NCBI RefSeq assembly: GCF_900091505.1
Contig: NZ_LT607409.1
Coordinates: 2,170,001 to 2,234,000 of the forward strand
From: Micromonospora chokoriensis
Lineage (GTDB): Bacteria; Actinomycetota; Actinomycetes; Mycobacteriales; Micromonosporaceae
Length of the DNA: 64,000 nt
Reading direction: 5' to 3'
Part shown: piece after piece, positions 17,448 through 26,296 of the stretch
How the letters are laid out: every line of letters starts with the position of its first letter
Numbering within the stretch: the first letter of the stretch is position 1
The notes under the pieces: model-generated
The model's input: the letters and a program-made list of their open reading frames with translations, nothing else
The model's database searches: none
What the model was told of the DNA's origin: nothing
Program-made: the position numbers and the translations under genes

Positions 17448-17518
17448 TGGGGTGGGGTGGGAGGGGGAACGGGACGGGGGCCGCGGCGGTAGCCGCGGCC
17501 CCCGTCTGGTTCGGGTCG

Positions 17519-18580
17519 TCAGTGCTTGTCCTGGTCCGGGTGCGCGAAGTTGAGGTGCTCCGGAGGCAGCGGGAAGGTCACGTCGTCACCGAACGGCGAT
17601 GGTGCGGCCGGCCGGTCGAAGGTGAGCTCGGTCAGCGGCAGCTTGCCCCGGTCGTCCACCGCCGGAGCGGTCGGGTGGGGCACCTCCCGGTCCCAGTTGA
17701 CGCCGCTCTGCGCCTGCGCCTCGGCCCGGGAGTCGTGGGAACCACCCGCGTGCGAGTGCAGCCCACCGTGGGCTGAACCCGACGTCGCCGAGCCCTGACG
17801 GGCGGTGGTCACGCTGGTCTGGGGCGTCTCGCCCCGGCGGAAGATCTTGCTACCAAGCCACACAAGGGGATCGTACCTGCGGTCGACGACCCGTTCCTTC
17901 ATGGGGATGATCCCGTTATCAGTGATCTTGATGTGCTCGGGGCAGACCTCGGTGCAGCACTTGGTGATGTTGCAGAAACCGAGGCCCTGTTCGGCCTGCG
18001 CGTACTCCTTGCGGTCGGTCCGGGTGTCCAGCGGGTGCATGTCCAGCTCGGCCGCCCGGATGAAGTACCGGGGCCCGGAGAACGCCTGCTTGTTCTCGTC
18101 GTGGTCGCGGATGACGTGGCAGACCGTCTGGCACAGGAAGCACTCGATGCACTTGCGGAACTCCTGCGAGCGCTCCACGTCGACCTGCTGCATCCGGTAG
18201 TCACCCGGCGCGACGTCGGCCGGCGGGGCGAACGCCGGTGTCTCCCGTGCCTTCTCGTAGTTGAACGAGACGTCGGTGACCAGGTCCCGGATGACCGGGA
18301 AGGTCCGCAGCGGGGTGACAGTGACCGTCTCGTCGTCGCCGAAGGTCGACATCCGGGTCATGCAGCCCAGCCGCGGCTTGCCGTTGATCTCCATGGAGCA
18401 GGAGCCACACTTGCCGGCCTTGCAGTTCCAGCGGCAGGCCAGGTCGGGCGCGTCGGTGGCCTGGAGGCGGTGGATGACGTCGAGGACGACCTCGCCCTCG
18501 TTCACCTCCACCATGTAGTCCTGCAGGTCCCCGCCGGTCTCGTCGCCCCGCCAGATCCGGAACTGACGCTTCGCGCTCAT
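17519..18580 (-). CDS. sdhB: Succinate dehydrogenase iron-sulfur subunit with long C-terminal extension
   Basis: Electron-transfer subunit of 353 aa. The [2Fe-2S] ligands are Cys53, Cys58, Cys61 and Cys73. The second domain carries CIECFLCQTVC (Cys144-Cys154) and CNITKCCTEVCP (Cys203-Cys213) for the remaining two clusters. Relatives end near residue 250; here about 100 further residues follow, rich in Gly, Ser, His and Pro and without Cys, probably disordered. Its ATG overlaps the stop of sdhA by four bases. Order anchor-flavoprotein-FeS on one strand equals the mycobacterial Sdh1 operon. Confidence 0.93.
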   Translation of the reverse strand: MSAKRQFRIWRGDETGGDLQDYMVEVNEGEVVLDVIHRLQATDAPDLACRWNCKAGKCGSCSMEINGKPRLGCMTRMSTFGDDETVTVTPLRTFPVIRDLVTDVSFNYEKARETPAFAPPADVAPGDYRMQQVDVERSQEFRKCIECFLCQTVCHVIRDHDENKQAFSGPRYFIRAAELDMHPLDTRTDRKEYAQAEQGLGFCNITKCCTEVCPEHIKITDNGIIPMKERVVDRRYDPLVWLGSKIFRRGETPQTSVTTARQGSATSGSAHGGLHSHAGGSHDSRAEAQAQSGVNWDREVPHPTAPAVDDRGKLPLTELTFDRPAAPSPFGDDVTFPLPPEHLNFAHPDQDKH

Positions 18581-20505
18581 CGGTTGTCCGCCTCTCCAGC
18601 GTCGGCGACGAGGGCGTCGAAGTCGGCCAGCTCCTCGTCGGTGAGGTACTTGGCCAGCTCCGCACGATCGAACAGGCCGATCAGCTCCGGTCGCATCTTC
18701 GGCAGCGGCTTACGGGTCAGCCGCACGGTGTCGCCGTCCAGCGAGCAGACCAGGTTCACCTGCCGCCACTTCGGCTCCATCGCCGGGTAGTCCTCCCGGG
18801 TGTGCCCGCCGCGCGACTCCTGCCGCTCCAGCGCCGCCTTCGCGGTGCACTCCGAGACCACCAGCATGTTGCGCAGGTCCAGGGCCAGGTGCCAGCCCGG
18901 GTTGTAGCGCCGTCCACCGGCCGCGCTCACCTTGGCCACCCGCTCGCGCAGTTCGGCGAGGCGCACCAGCGCGTCGGCCAGCTCACCCTCCCGGCGGATG
19001 ATGCCGACCAGATCCCCCATGACCGCCTGAAGGTCCTGCTGGAGGGTGTACGGGCTCTCGCCGGTGTCACGCTGCAGCGGAGCGAGCGCGGTCTCCACGG
19101 CGGCCTCGACGGCGTCCACCGCCACCTTCGGCCGGGCGGTCAGCCCGTCGGCGTAACTGGCCGCGTGGCCGCCCGCCCGCTTGCCGAAGACCAGCAGGTC
19201 GGACAGCGAGTTGCCGCCCAGCCGGTTGGAGCCGTGCATGCCGCCCGACACCTCACCGGCGGCGAACAGGCCGCGTACGTGGCCGAAGGCCGCACCCGAG
19301 TCCGGGTCGACCTCGACGCCGCCCATCACGTAGTGGCAGGTCGGCCCGACCTCCATCGCCTCGGAGGTGATGTCGACGTCCGCCAGCTCCTTGAACTGGT
19401 GGTACATCGACGGCAGCCGCCGCCGGATCTCGTCGGCCGAACGCCGGCTCGCGATGTCCAGGAAGACGCCACCGGCGGGGGAGCCCCGACCGGCCTTGAC
19501 CTCGCTGTTGATCGCACGGGCCACCTCGTCACGGGGCAGCAGCTCCGGCGGACGCCGGTTGTTGTCCGGGTCGGTGTACCAGCGGTCCGCCTCCTCCTCG
19601 GTCTCCGCGTACTGCTTGCGGAAGACGTCGGGGACGTAGTCGAACATGAACCGCTTGCCCTCGGAGTTCTTCAGGACACCACCGTCGCCACGCACCGACT
19701 CGGTGACCAGGATGCCCTTCACCGAGGGCGGCCAGACCATGCCGGTCGGGTGGAACTGGAGGAACTCCATGTTGATCAGCGTCGCCCCGGCGCGCAGCGC
19801 CAACGCGTGCCCGTCCCCGGTGTACTCCCACGAGTTCGAGGTGACCTTGTAGGAGCGCCCGACACCGCCGGTCGCCAGCACCACGGCCGGCGCCTCGAAG
19901 AGGATGAACTCGCCCGACTCGCGGTAGTAGCCGAACGCGCCGGCGACCCGGTCACCGTCGAGCAGCAGCTCGGTGATGGTGGTCTCGGAGAAGACCTTGA
20001 TCCGGGCGTCGTACGAGCCGAACTCCCGGTGGTCGTCCTGCTGGAGCGAGACGATCTTCTGCTGGAGGGTGCGGATCAGCTCCAGGCCGGTCCGGTCGCC
20101 CACGTGCGCCAGGCGCGGGTACTCGTGGCCACCGAAGTTGCGCTGCGAGATCTTGCCGTCCTTGGTGCGGTCGAAGAGCGCACCGTACGTCTCCAGCTCC
20201 CAGATCCGCTGCGGCGACTCCTTCGCGTGCAGCTCGGCCATCCGGAAGTTGTTCAGGAACTTGCCGCCGCGCATGGTGTCGCGGAAGTGCACCTGCCAGT
20301 TGTCCCGGCTGTTCACGTTGCCCATCGCGGCCGCCGCGCCGCCCTCGGCCATCACCGTGTGCGCCTTGCCGAACAGCGACTTGGAGATGATCGCGGTCTT
20401 CTTGCCGGCGAGCCGGGCCTCGATGGCGGCACGCAGACCGGCGCCGCCGGCCCCGATGACGACGACGTCGTAGTGGTGTCGTTCGATGCGAGTGGTAGTG
20501 GTCAT
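18577..20505 (-). CDS. sdhA: Succinate dehydrogenase / fumarate reductase flavoprotein subunit
   Basis: Catalytic subunit of 642 aa that oxidises succinate to fumarate. The FAD Rossmann motif VIGAGGAGLRAA lies at 17-28. His49 in GKAHTVMAEGG is the expected covalent FAD site. The substrate region contains FHPTG and the HGSNRLGGNSLSDLLVFG signature. The gene sits 12 bp after the membrane-anchor gene and overlaps sdhB by ATGA, so the three form one operon. Sequence style (SKSLFGKAHT, YADGLTAR) is that of the Sdh1/fumarate-reductase-like clade rather than the classic heme-bearing SdhCDAB enzyme. Confidence 0.96.
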   Translation of the reverse strand: MTTTTRIERHHYDVVVIGAGGAGLRAAIEARLAGKKTAIISKSLFGKAHTVMAEGGAAAAMGNVNSRDNWQVHFRDTMRGGKFLNNFRMAELHAKESPQRIWELETYGALFDRTKDGKISQRNFGGHEYPRLAHVGDRTGLELIRTLQQKIVSLQQDDHREFGSYDARIKVFSETTITELLLDGDRVAGAFGYYRESGEFILFEAPAVVLATGGVGRSYKVTSNSWEYTGDGHALALRAGATLINMEFLQFHPTGMVWPPSVKGILVTESVRGDGGVLKNSEGKRFMFDYVPDVFRKQYAETEEEADRWYTDPDNNRRPPELLPRDEVARAINSEVKAGRGSPAGGVFLDIASRRSADEIRRRLPSMYHQFKELADVDITSEAMEVGPTCHYVMGGVEVDPDSGAAFGHVRGLFAAGEVSGGMHGSNRLGGNSLSDLLVFGKRAGGHAASYADGLTARPKVAVDAVEAAVETALAPLQRDTGESPYTLQQDLQAVMGDLVGIIRREGELADALVRLAELRERVAKVSAAGGRRYNPGWHLALDLRNMLVVSECTAKAALERQESRGGHTREDYPAMEPKWRQVNLVCSLDGDTVRLTRKPLPKMRPELIGLFDRAELAKYLTDEELADFDALVADAGEADNR

Positions 20506-20517
20506 GTCAGGGGCCCT

Positions 20518-21324
20518 TTAGTTGATGAACCGCAGGTCGGAGAACCAGCCGGCAGCGAGCGCCATGATGTAGAAGTCCGCCAGCGCCAGGGTGCCGAGGG
20601 TGATCCAGGCGAGCTGCATGTGCCGGACGTTCAACGCCGAGACGAACGTCCAGGCCTTGTACCGCACCGGGTGCTTGGAGAAGTGCTTCAACCGGCCGCC
20701 GATGATGTGCCGGCAGGAGTGGCAGGAGATGGTGTACGCCCAGAGCATCACCACGTTGAGCACCAGGATGACGTTGCCGAGCCCGAAGCCGAAGCCCTTG
20801 GGGGAGTGGAAGGCGAGGATCGCGTCCCAGGTGTTGATCAGCGAGATGATCGCGGCGGCGTAGAAGAAGTAACGGTGCAGGTTCTGACCGAGCAGCGGGA
20901 AACGGGTCTCACCGCCGTACTCCTTGTGGCCGTCCGGCACGGCGCAGGCCGGCGGCGACAGCCAGAACGACCGGTAGTACGCCTTGCGGTAGTAGTAGCA
21001 GGTGAGCCGGAACAACAACAGGAACGGCAGGGTCAGCGCGGCGTCCGGGATGATCCACCAGCCGGGCAGGAACCGCCCGAAGTGCGAGGCCGCCTCGACA
21101 CACCTGTCGGTCACACACGGGGAGTAGAACGGGGTCAGGTAGTGGTAGTCGTCGACCCAGTAGTTGTCGTGCTGGAAGACCCGGACCGTCGCGTACACGA
21201 CCCAGGCGCTGAGCCCGATCACGGTGATCAGCGGGGCGAACCACCATCGGTCGGTACGCAACGTCTTCGCCGCGATGGCGGCGCGCGCCCGCGCTCCCCG
21301 CGGCCTCGTTGCCGTTGAAGTCAT
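20518..21324 (-). CDS. sdhC: Succinate dehydrogenase membrane anchor, Sdh1 type
   Basis: Membrane protein of 268 aa with about five hydrophobic segments (near 30-50, 90-112, 150-172, 180-200 and 232-258) that anchors SdhAB and passes electrons to menaquinone. It does not resemble the small heme-b SdhC/SdhD proteins; it resembles the single large anchor of mycobacterial Sdh1. At the end of the fourth helix it carries CHSCRH (Cys201, His202, Cys204, His206). For the mycobacterial enzyme a membrane-embedded Rieske-type [2Fe-2S] cluster has been described, and these residues are candidates for its ligands here. ATG at 21324 has GAGGAGA about 9 nt upstream. First gene of the operon. Confidence 0.85.
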   Translation of the reverse strand: MTSTATRPRGARARAAIAAKTLRTDRWWFAPLITVIGLSAWVVYATVRVFQHDNYWVDDYHYLTPFYSPCVTDRCVEAASHFGRFLPGWWIIPDAALTLPFLLLFRLTCYYYRKAYYRSFWLSPPACAVPDGHKEYGGETRFPLLGQNLHRYFFYAAAIISLINTWDAILAFHSPKGFGFGLGNVILVLNVVMLWAYTISCHSCRHIIGGRLKHFSKHPVRYKAWTFVSALNVRHMQLAWITLGTLALADFYIMALAAGWFSDLRFIN

Positions 21325-21545
21325 TCGAGTCGTCTCCTCGACGGGCCCGTACAGGCGGGCTGGGCTTTCACCGGTCGGCACGCGGACCGGAGAACCGCAC
21401 CCGCTGCCACGTCCTGCGCACACAACGACCACGCCGGATCGACCGACGCAGCTAAGTGACACACGTTACGCCGATCTCTGCGGGCCGTCCGCGCAAGGGA
21501 CCGTCCCGTGTGTCTGGCCTGCGGAAAAGCCGCCTTCTGGATGGC
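21325..21545 (-). promoter_or_regulatory. Upstream region of sdhCAB
   Basis: About 220 bp without a gene between the end of tldE and the sdh operon, both on the minus strand. It must hold the sdh promoter; the stretch near 21440-21465 (minus-strand GTGTCACTTAGCTG) is the most A/T-rich part, but no -35/-10 pair is convincing. Confidence 0.35.
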
Positions 21546-22952
21546 TCAGCCGGAGGCGCCTCCGGTGAAGTGCCAGGACGCCAGCCGCAGCGAGGGCGCC
21601 GTCCACCACGCACCGTCCACCCGATCCGGTTGGCGCACCGGCCGCGCACCCAACCCGAGCACCGCCCCCGGCCCGAGCGCCCGGGGGTACGACTCGGTGA
21701 ACCGCAGGTCGCGTACCGCCCGCACCACAGTGCCGTCCTCGATCAACCAGACACCGTTGCGGGTCAACCCGGTGACGACGAGGCTCTTCGGGTCGAGCAC
21801 CCGCGTATACCACAGATCGCTGACCAGCAGCCCTCGTTCCACACCGCTGACCAGCGCGGCCGTGTCCGCGTCGACGACCGCCCCGGCCGCCGCGCCGGTG
21901 GTGCTCCGGCCGCTGGCGCTGGCCGGCCCCGCGGTCGCGCCGGACAGCCGCATGGTGCGGGCCATCGGACCCCACGTGGCACCACCCGCGACCGCGTGCC
22001 CGGTGGACTGCGTACCCGCCTCGGCGGCCGTCCGCCGGTCATGCGCCACCGCCCGGGTGGTGCCCGCCTCGACCAGTGTCACCGCCCGACGCGCGGTGCC
22101 CTCCGCGTCGAACGGCAGGCCCGACGCGCCCAGCGGGTCGTCCACCAGGGTCACCGCCCTGTCGAACTGGGCGACCCCCGGCTCGGCGAACGACTGCCGT
22201 TCGGCGTACCGCTTGCCGTTGAAGCCGTACCAGGACAGGTTCTGCAACAGGTCCGCCACCGCGGCCGGCTCGAACACCACCTCGTAGTGCCCCGGCGGCA
22301 ACTCGACCGGGTCCGCCGCGGCCCGCGCCTTCGCCGCGGCGTGCGCACCCAGCTCCGCGCCGTCGAGGTCGGAGAGCCGGTCCGCGCAGCGCCGGGCCAC
22401 CCCGTCCGCGCCGTCGCGGCGGGCGATGCCGTCCATCGCCGCCTCCGCCGAACGGCCCGACGCGGTGTGCCCGGCCGAGTTCGCGAACGCCGACGAGCGA
22501 TGCGCGGTGCGGCAGTAACCCGCCGTGCTCAAGCCCCCGGCGGCGGCCACGAACGCGCCCACCCGGTCGGCCCGCTGGTCCGGCTCGGCGTACGCGGTGG
22601 CCTCGTCCACGGGCGGCGCGTCCGGCGTGGGCGTCGGCGCGGTCAGCCCCGGCCAGCCCGGGTCGGGTGGGCAGAGACGCGCCGCGGCCACGGTCCGCTC
22701 CACCAGCGCGCGCAGCCCGTCGGTGGTGACCACGCTGCCACTGCCGGCGGCGGTCCGACCGTCCAGGTGCAGCCGCAGCCGGACCCCGACCGTCGACTCC
22801 GCGACGTTCTGGTGGATGGCCGAATTGGCGAAGCGGGTCAGCGCCAGATCCGCCCGCGTCACCACCGCGTCGGCCTGCGCGGCCGGACCGCCGAGCTGAC
22901 GGACCAGCTCGACAACCTGCCCCGCCAGCTCCAGCTCGGTAGGCCCACTCAC
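21546..22952 (-). CDS. pmbA: TldD/PmbA-family protein, TldE-type subunit
   Basis: Protein of 468 aa, the non-metal partner of the TldD/TldE protease. It has the family's layout (N-terminal ANSAIHQNVAE strand-rich domain, C-terminal domain with VSGVERGLLVSDLWYTRVLD) but no HExxxH motif, as expected for TldE. TldD/E proteases unfold and trim peptides, for example in RiPP maturation and antitoxin turnover. GTG at 22952 overlaps the tldD stop by four bases (GTGA), so the two subunits are co-translated. A perfect 16-bp palindrome (21550-21565) overlaps its final codons. Confidence 0.9.
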   Translation of the reverse strand: MSGPTELELAGQVVELVRQLGGPAAQADAVVTRADLALTRFANSAIHQNVAESTVGVRLRLHLDGRTAAGSGSVVTTDGLRALVERTVAAARLCPPDPGWPGLTAPTPTPDAPPVDEATAYAEPDQRADRVGAFVAAAGGLSTAGYCRTAHRSSAFANSAGHTASGRSAEAAMDGIARRDGADGVARRCADRLSDLDGAELGAHAAAKARAAADPVELPPGHYEVVFEPAAVADLLQNLSWYGFNGKRYAERQSFAEPGVAQFDRAVTLVDDPLGASGLPFDAEGTARRAVTLVEAGTTRAVAHDRRTAAEAGTQSTGHAVAGGATWGPMARTMRLSGATAGPASASGRSTTGAAAGAVVDADTAALVSGVERGLLVSDLWYTRVLDPKSLVVTGLTRNGVWLIEDGTVVRAVRDLRFTESYPRALGPGAVLGLGARPVRQPDRVDGAWWTAPSLRLASWHFTGGASG

Positions 22953-24385
22953 GCCGACACCCCCACGCGGACGTTGCGGAACCGGGCCGGCGCGGCCGGG
23001 TGGCCGGTGTGGCCGATCTGGCCGGGCTGACCCTTGCCGCAGTTGGGCGTGCCCCAGGAGATCGTCTCGTTGGAGAGCATGTCCATCGAGCGCCAGAAGA
23101 GTGGGCCGATCCCCGTGTACGTGGGGTTGCGCAGCATCCGCCCCCGCCGCCCCTTCTTGATCTCCCAGCCGACCTCACAGCCGAACTGGAAGTTGAGCCG
23201 CTTGTCGTCGATCGACCAGGACCGGTTGAGGTCCATCAGAACGCCGTCGTCGGTGGCCGCGATGATCTCCTCCAGGGTGTGCGGGCCGGGCTCCAGGCCG
23301 ACGTTCGTCATCCGCACCATCGGCAGCCGGGCCCACCCGTCGGCCCGTACGCTGCCGCCGTAGTCGAGGCTGGCCATGGCGGCCGAGTCCCGACCGGCGA
23401 GCACACCGACCCAGCGCCCGTCCCGAACGGCGTCCCGCTTGACCGCCGGCGAGCCCTCGTCGTCGAACCCGAAGCTGCCCAGCGCACCGGGGATCGTCGG
23501 GTCGATGGTGATGTTCATCAGCTCCGAGCCGTAGCGCAGCGAGCCGAGCTGGGCCAGGTCCAGCCAGGACGTGCCGGCGAACGCCGCCTCCCAGCCGAGG
23601 ATCCGGTCCAGTTCGATGGCGTGCCCGACCGACTCGTGGATCTGGAGGGCCAACTGTTCGCCGCCGAGGATCAGATCCGTCTCACCGGCCGGGCACTGCG
23701 GCGCGGTGAGCAGCGCCCGGGACTCGTCGGCGATCTCCGCGGCGTGCGCGACCAGGTCGAGCGACTCGACCAGCTCCCACCCGGTGGTGCCGTACTGCCC
23801 CCGGTAGCTCGGCCAGGACCGGCGCTGCGTCTCGCCGTCACCGATCGAGGTGGCCGAGATGCCGCCGCCGCACTCGCGGATCCGCTGGTCGATGCGGTGG
23901 CCCTCGCTGGAGACGAACCATTTCGCGGTGTCCCAGATCTGGTACAGGCCCTCGGCCAGATCCGCGCCGTGCTCGACCATCGCGCGGGTCGCGTCGACCA
24001 GCAGGTCGCCCTTGCTCGACAGGGGCACCCCGAGCGGGTCGATCTGGCAACCGGAGGCCCAGCTCGCGGTGACCGCCTCAGCGGGCACCAGGTCGACCGG
24101 CGGGCCCGGCACCCGCGCGCTCGCCATGGCGGTACGCGTAGCGCGCCGGCCGGCGTCGCGGGCGGCGGCGTCGGAGAGATCGGGTACGGCGTAGAAGCCC
24201 CAACTCGCACCGACGAGCGCCCGGACACCGAGCCCGATGCTCTCGTCCTGGGCCAGCTCCTCCACGTCGCCGTTGCGCGCGGTCATCGACTCGTAGCGGC
24301 GATGCATCACCCGTGCGTCGGCGTACCGCGCTCCCGCGTCGAGGGCGGCCTGGACGGCGGCGGTGGCCGCGTCGAACTCGGTCAT
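22949..24385 (-). CDS. tldD: TldD-type metalloprotease subunit
   Basis: Catalytic subunit of 478 aa. The zinc motif HESVGH (His250, Glu251, His255) is complete, and the C-terminal TPNCGKGQPGQ stretch, which contains the expected third ligand Cys, is present. Together with the overlapping tldE gene it should form the heterodimeric protease that degrades unfolded peptides. No RiPP precursor or modifying enzyme is nearby, so housekeeping peptide turnover is more likely than a dedicated maturation role. ATG at 24385 is preceded by TAGGGT ending 6 nt upstream and by no Shine-Dalgarno. Confidence 0.93.
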   Translation of the reverse strand: MTEFDAATAAVQAALDAGARYADARVMHRRYESMTARNGDVEELAQDESIGLGVRALVGASWGFYAVPDLSDAAARDAGRRATRTAMASARVPGPPVDLVPAEAVTASWASGCQIDPLGVPLSSKGDLLVDATRAMVEHGADLAEGLYQIWDTAKWFVSSEGHRIDQRIRECGGGISATSIGDGETQRRSWPSYRGQYGTTGWELVESLDLVAHAAEIADESRALLTAPQCPAGETDLILGGEQLALQIHESVGHAIELDRILGWEAAFAGTSWLDLAQLGSLRYGSELMNITIDPTIPGALGSFGFDDEGSPAVKRDAVRDGRWVGVLAGRDSAAMASLDYGGSVRADGWARLPMVRMTNVGLEPGPHTLEEIIAATDDGVLMDLNRSWSIDDKRLNFQFGCEVGWEIKKGRRGRMLRNPTYTGIGPLFWRSMDMLSNETISWGTPNCGKGQPGQIGHTGHPAAPARFRNVRVGVSA

Positions 24386-24391
24386 GCGACG

Positions 24392-24397
24392 ACCCTA
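24392..24397 (-). promoter_or_regulatory. -10 box of tldD-tldE, leaderless type
   Basis: TAGGGT on the minus strand ends 6 nt before the tldD ATG; no Shine-Dalgarno is present. Confidence 0.5.
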
Positions 24398-24417
24398 GGG
24401 CAGTCGACCGACACCCG

Positions 24418-24966
24418 TCAGGGAAGAAGTTCCTCCGGTCGGATGGTGGCCTTCACCGGCTCGGTCAGCTCCAACACCTCGCCGGGTCTGGTCACGGACT
24501 GCTCGGTGTAGTGACCGCCCCGCCGCCGGTACAGATGCACAGTGCCGCTGTCCTGCTCGACCAGGAGATACCACTCGATCCCGGCGGCGGCGTAGTAGTG
24601 CATCTTGAGGACTTTGTCGGTGGACGCGTTGCTCGGCGAGATGATTTCGCATACCAGCCGCACGTCACTCGCCTCGACGTTCAGCTCGTCGAAGTCGATC
24701 GGGCTGGTGATGACGAGATCGGGGATCGGAATCCGTCCCGGCCTGAGCCGGACGTTCACCGCTTCCAGAACGTGCAGGCCGGCTTCGAGGACCGGGCCTC
24801 GTAGAACCGCGCGTAGTTCGCCCGAGATGTTTTGGTGCCGGGGGGTGGGGGCTGGGGTCACGTGAAGGCTCCCGTCGAAGAGTTCGACGCGTTGCTGCGT
24901 CTCGCCGAGGGCGAGGAACTCCTCTTCGGTCCACGGACCTTCGTGATCGAACACCGCCGCGGTCAT
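24418..24966 (-). CDS. Uma2-family putative restriction endonuclease
   Basis: Protein of 182 aa with the Uma2 (DUF820) layout: WTEEEFLAL at the start, VELFDGSLHV, PDLVI with Asp83, then CEIISPS with Glu107 and Lys121 two turns later, giving the PD-(D/E)XK-type D...E...K set. These families are predicted nucleases that multiply in actinomycetes and cyanobacteria; their biological target is not established. No methylase or toxin partner is adjacent. The start at 24966 has GAGGTG 5 nt upstream. It is transcribed divergently from the oligopeptide transporter. Confidence 0.85.
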   Translation of the reverse strand: MTAAVFDHEGPWTEEEFLALGETQQRVELFDGSLHVTPAPTPRHQNISGELRAVLRGPVLEAGLHVLEAVNVRLRPGRIPIPDLVITSPIDFDELNVEASDVRLVCEIISPSNASTDKVLKMHYYAAAGIEWYLLVEQDSGTVHLYRRRGGHYTEQSVTRPGEVLELTEPVKATIRPEELLP

Positions 24967-25135
24967 GGGTCACCTCCACCTCGTGCCACGGGCATCCTCT
25001 GCTGGCTGCTCTTGTCATGGTCGCACCTGAGGTGCGGTTTCTGCAGGAACAGGCGTCGATGGCGAGGTGACGGGGGTGCGGGGCCGATGCTGACTCGTTA
25101 CGCTCGGGCCCGCTGACACGTGCCGACTTTGTAGC

Positions 25136-25173
25136 TTATTTTCACCCTCGGGACTTTGTTGTAAGTTCTCTTC
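25136..25173 (+). promoter_or_regulatory. Putative promoter of oppDFCB
   Basis: A/T-rich stretch holding TTATTTTCACC (from 25136) and TTGTAAGTTCTCTTC (25159-25173), 20 bp before the oppD start. A closely related pair (TTATCGACAAC and TCGTAGGTTTTCTTC) sits upstream of oppA with nearly the same spacing. Confidence 0.45.
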
Positions 25174-25192
25174 GTCACTGAGGGAGGTTGCC

Positions 25193-26296
25193 GTGGACAG
25201 CTCCGATCCGGCGCCGTCCGGAAAGCCGGACGACCATCCCGCCGTGCCGACGCAGCGCGGCAACGAGGACGCCTACCTGCGGGTGCGTGACCTGCGGGTC
25301 CGGTTCGACACCGAGGACGGCGTGGTGCGCGCTGTCGACGGGGTGTCGTTCGCCGTCGAGCGGGGCCGCACCCTGGGCATCGTCGGTGAGTCCGGCTCCG
25401 GCAAGAGCGTCACCTCGCTGGCCATTCTCGGCCTGCACGATCCCAAGCGGGCGACCATCACCGGCGAGATCTCCGTGGGCGGCCGGCAGGTGGTCGGCCT
25501 GCCCGACGAGGAGGTACGCCGGCTGCGCGGCCGGGACATGGCGATGATCTTTCAGGATCCGCTGTCGGCGTTGCATCCGTACTACACGGTGGGCCGACAG
25601 ATCGCCGAGGCGTACCGGGTGCACCACCCGAGGGCCAACCGCCGCGAGGCCCGGCAGCGGGCCGTCGACATGCTGGACCGGGTGGGCATCCCACAGCCGG
25701 CCCGCCGCTTCGACCAGTACCCGCACGAGTTCTCCGGCGGCATGCGGCAACGGGCGATGATCGCGATGTCGCTGGTCAACGACCCGGCGCTGCTGATCGC
25801 CGACGAGCCGACCACCGCCCTGGACGTCACGGTGCAGGCGCAGATCCTGGACCTGTTGGCCGACCTCCAGGCCGAGTTCCACTCCGCGATCATCCTGATC
25901 ACCCACGACCTCGGCGTGGTCGGCCAGGTCGCCGACGACGTGCTGGTCATGTACGGCGGTCGCGCCGTCGAGCGGGGCAGCGTCGAGCAGGTGCTCCGCT
26001 CGCCGCAGCATCCGTACACCTGGGGGTTGCTCTCCAGCGTGCCGTCGCTGCACGGCGACGCGGACGCGGACCTGGTGCCGATCCCCGGCAACCCGCCGAG
26101 TCTGATCAACCTGCCGTCCGGCTGCGCGTTCCACCCGCGCTGCCGGTACGCGGACCGCGCCGGCGGCCGCTCCCGCACCGACGTGCCCGAACTACTGGCG
26201 GCCGGGGACGGTCACCTCGTCGCCTGTCACCTGAGCGCCGAGGAGCGCGCCGCTTTCTACACCGAGGACGTCGCATCCGTGGGGGTCGCCCGATGA
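25193..26296 (+). CDS. oppD: Oligopeptide ABC transporter ATP-binding protein
   Basis: ATPase subunit of 367 aa. Walker A GESGSGKS lies at 65-72, the signature FSGGM at 180-184, and Walker B LLIADE with Glu205. The C-terminal oligopeptide-transporter domain includes [10 protein letters not shown], the Cys-rich end typical of OppD/DppD. GTG at 25193 is supported by GAGGGAGG 5 nt upstream. It overlaps oppF by four bases (ATGA). The full set of two ATPases, two permeases and a binding lipoprotein indicates peptide or nickel/peptide-type import. Confidence 0.93.
   Translation: MDSSDPAPSGKPDDHPAVPTQRGNEDAYLRVRDLRVRFDTEDGVVRAVDGVSFAVERGRTLGIVGESGSGKSVTSLAILGLHDPKRATITGEISVGGRQVVGLPDEEVRRLRGRDMAMIFQDPLSALHPYYTVGRQIAEAYRVHHPRANRREARQRAVDMLDRVGIPQPARRFDQYPHEFSGGMRQRAMIAMSLVNDPALLIADEPTTALDVTVQAQILDLLADLQAEFHSAIILITHDLGVVGQVADDVLVMYGGRAVERGSVEQVLRSPQHPYTWGLLSSVPSLHGDADADLVPIPGNPPSLINLPSGCAFHPRCRYADRAGGRSRTDVPELLAAGDGHLVACHLSAEERAAFYTEDVASVGVAR

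Noticed and set aside
18802..21318. 838-codon plus-strand open frame opposite sdhCAB
   Set aside because: Shadow of sdhA and the anchor gene; composition is that of antisense translation.
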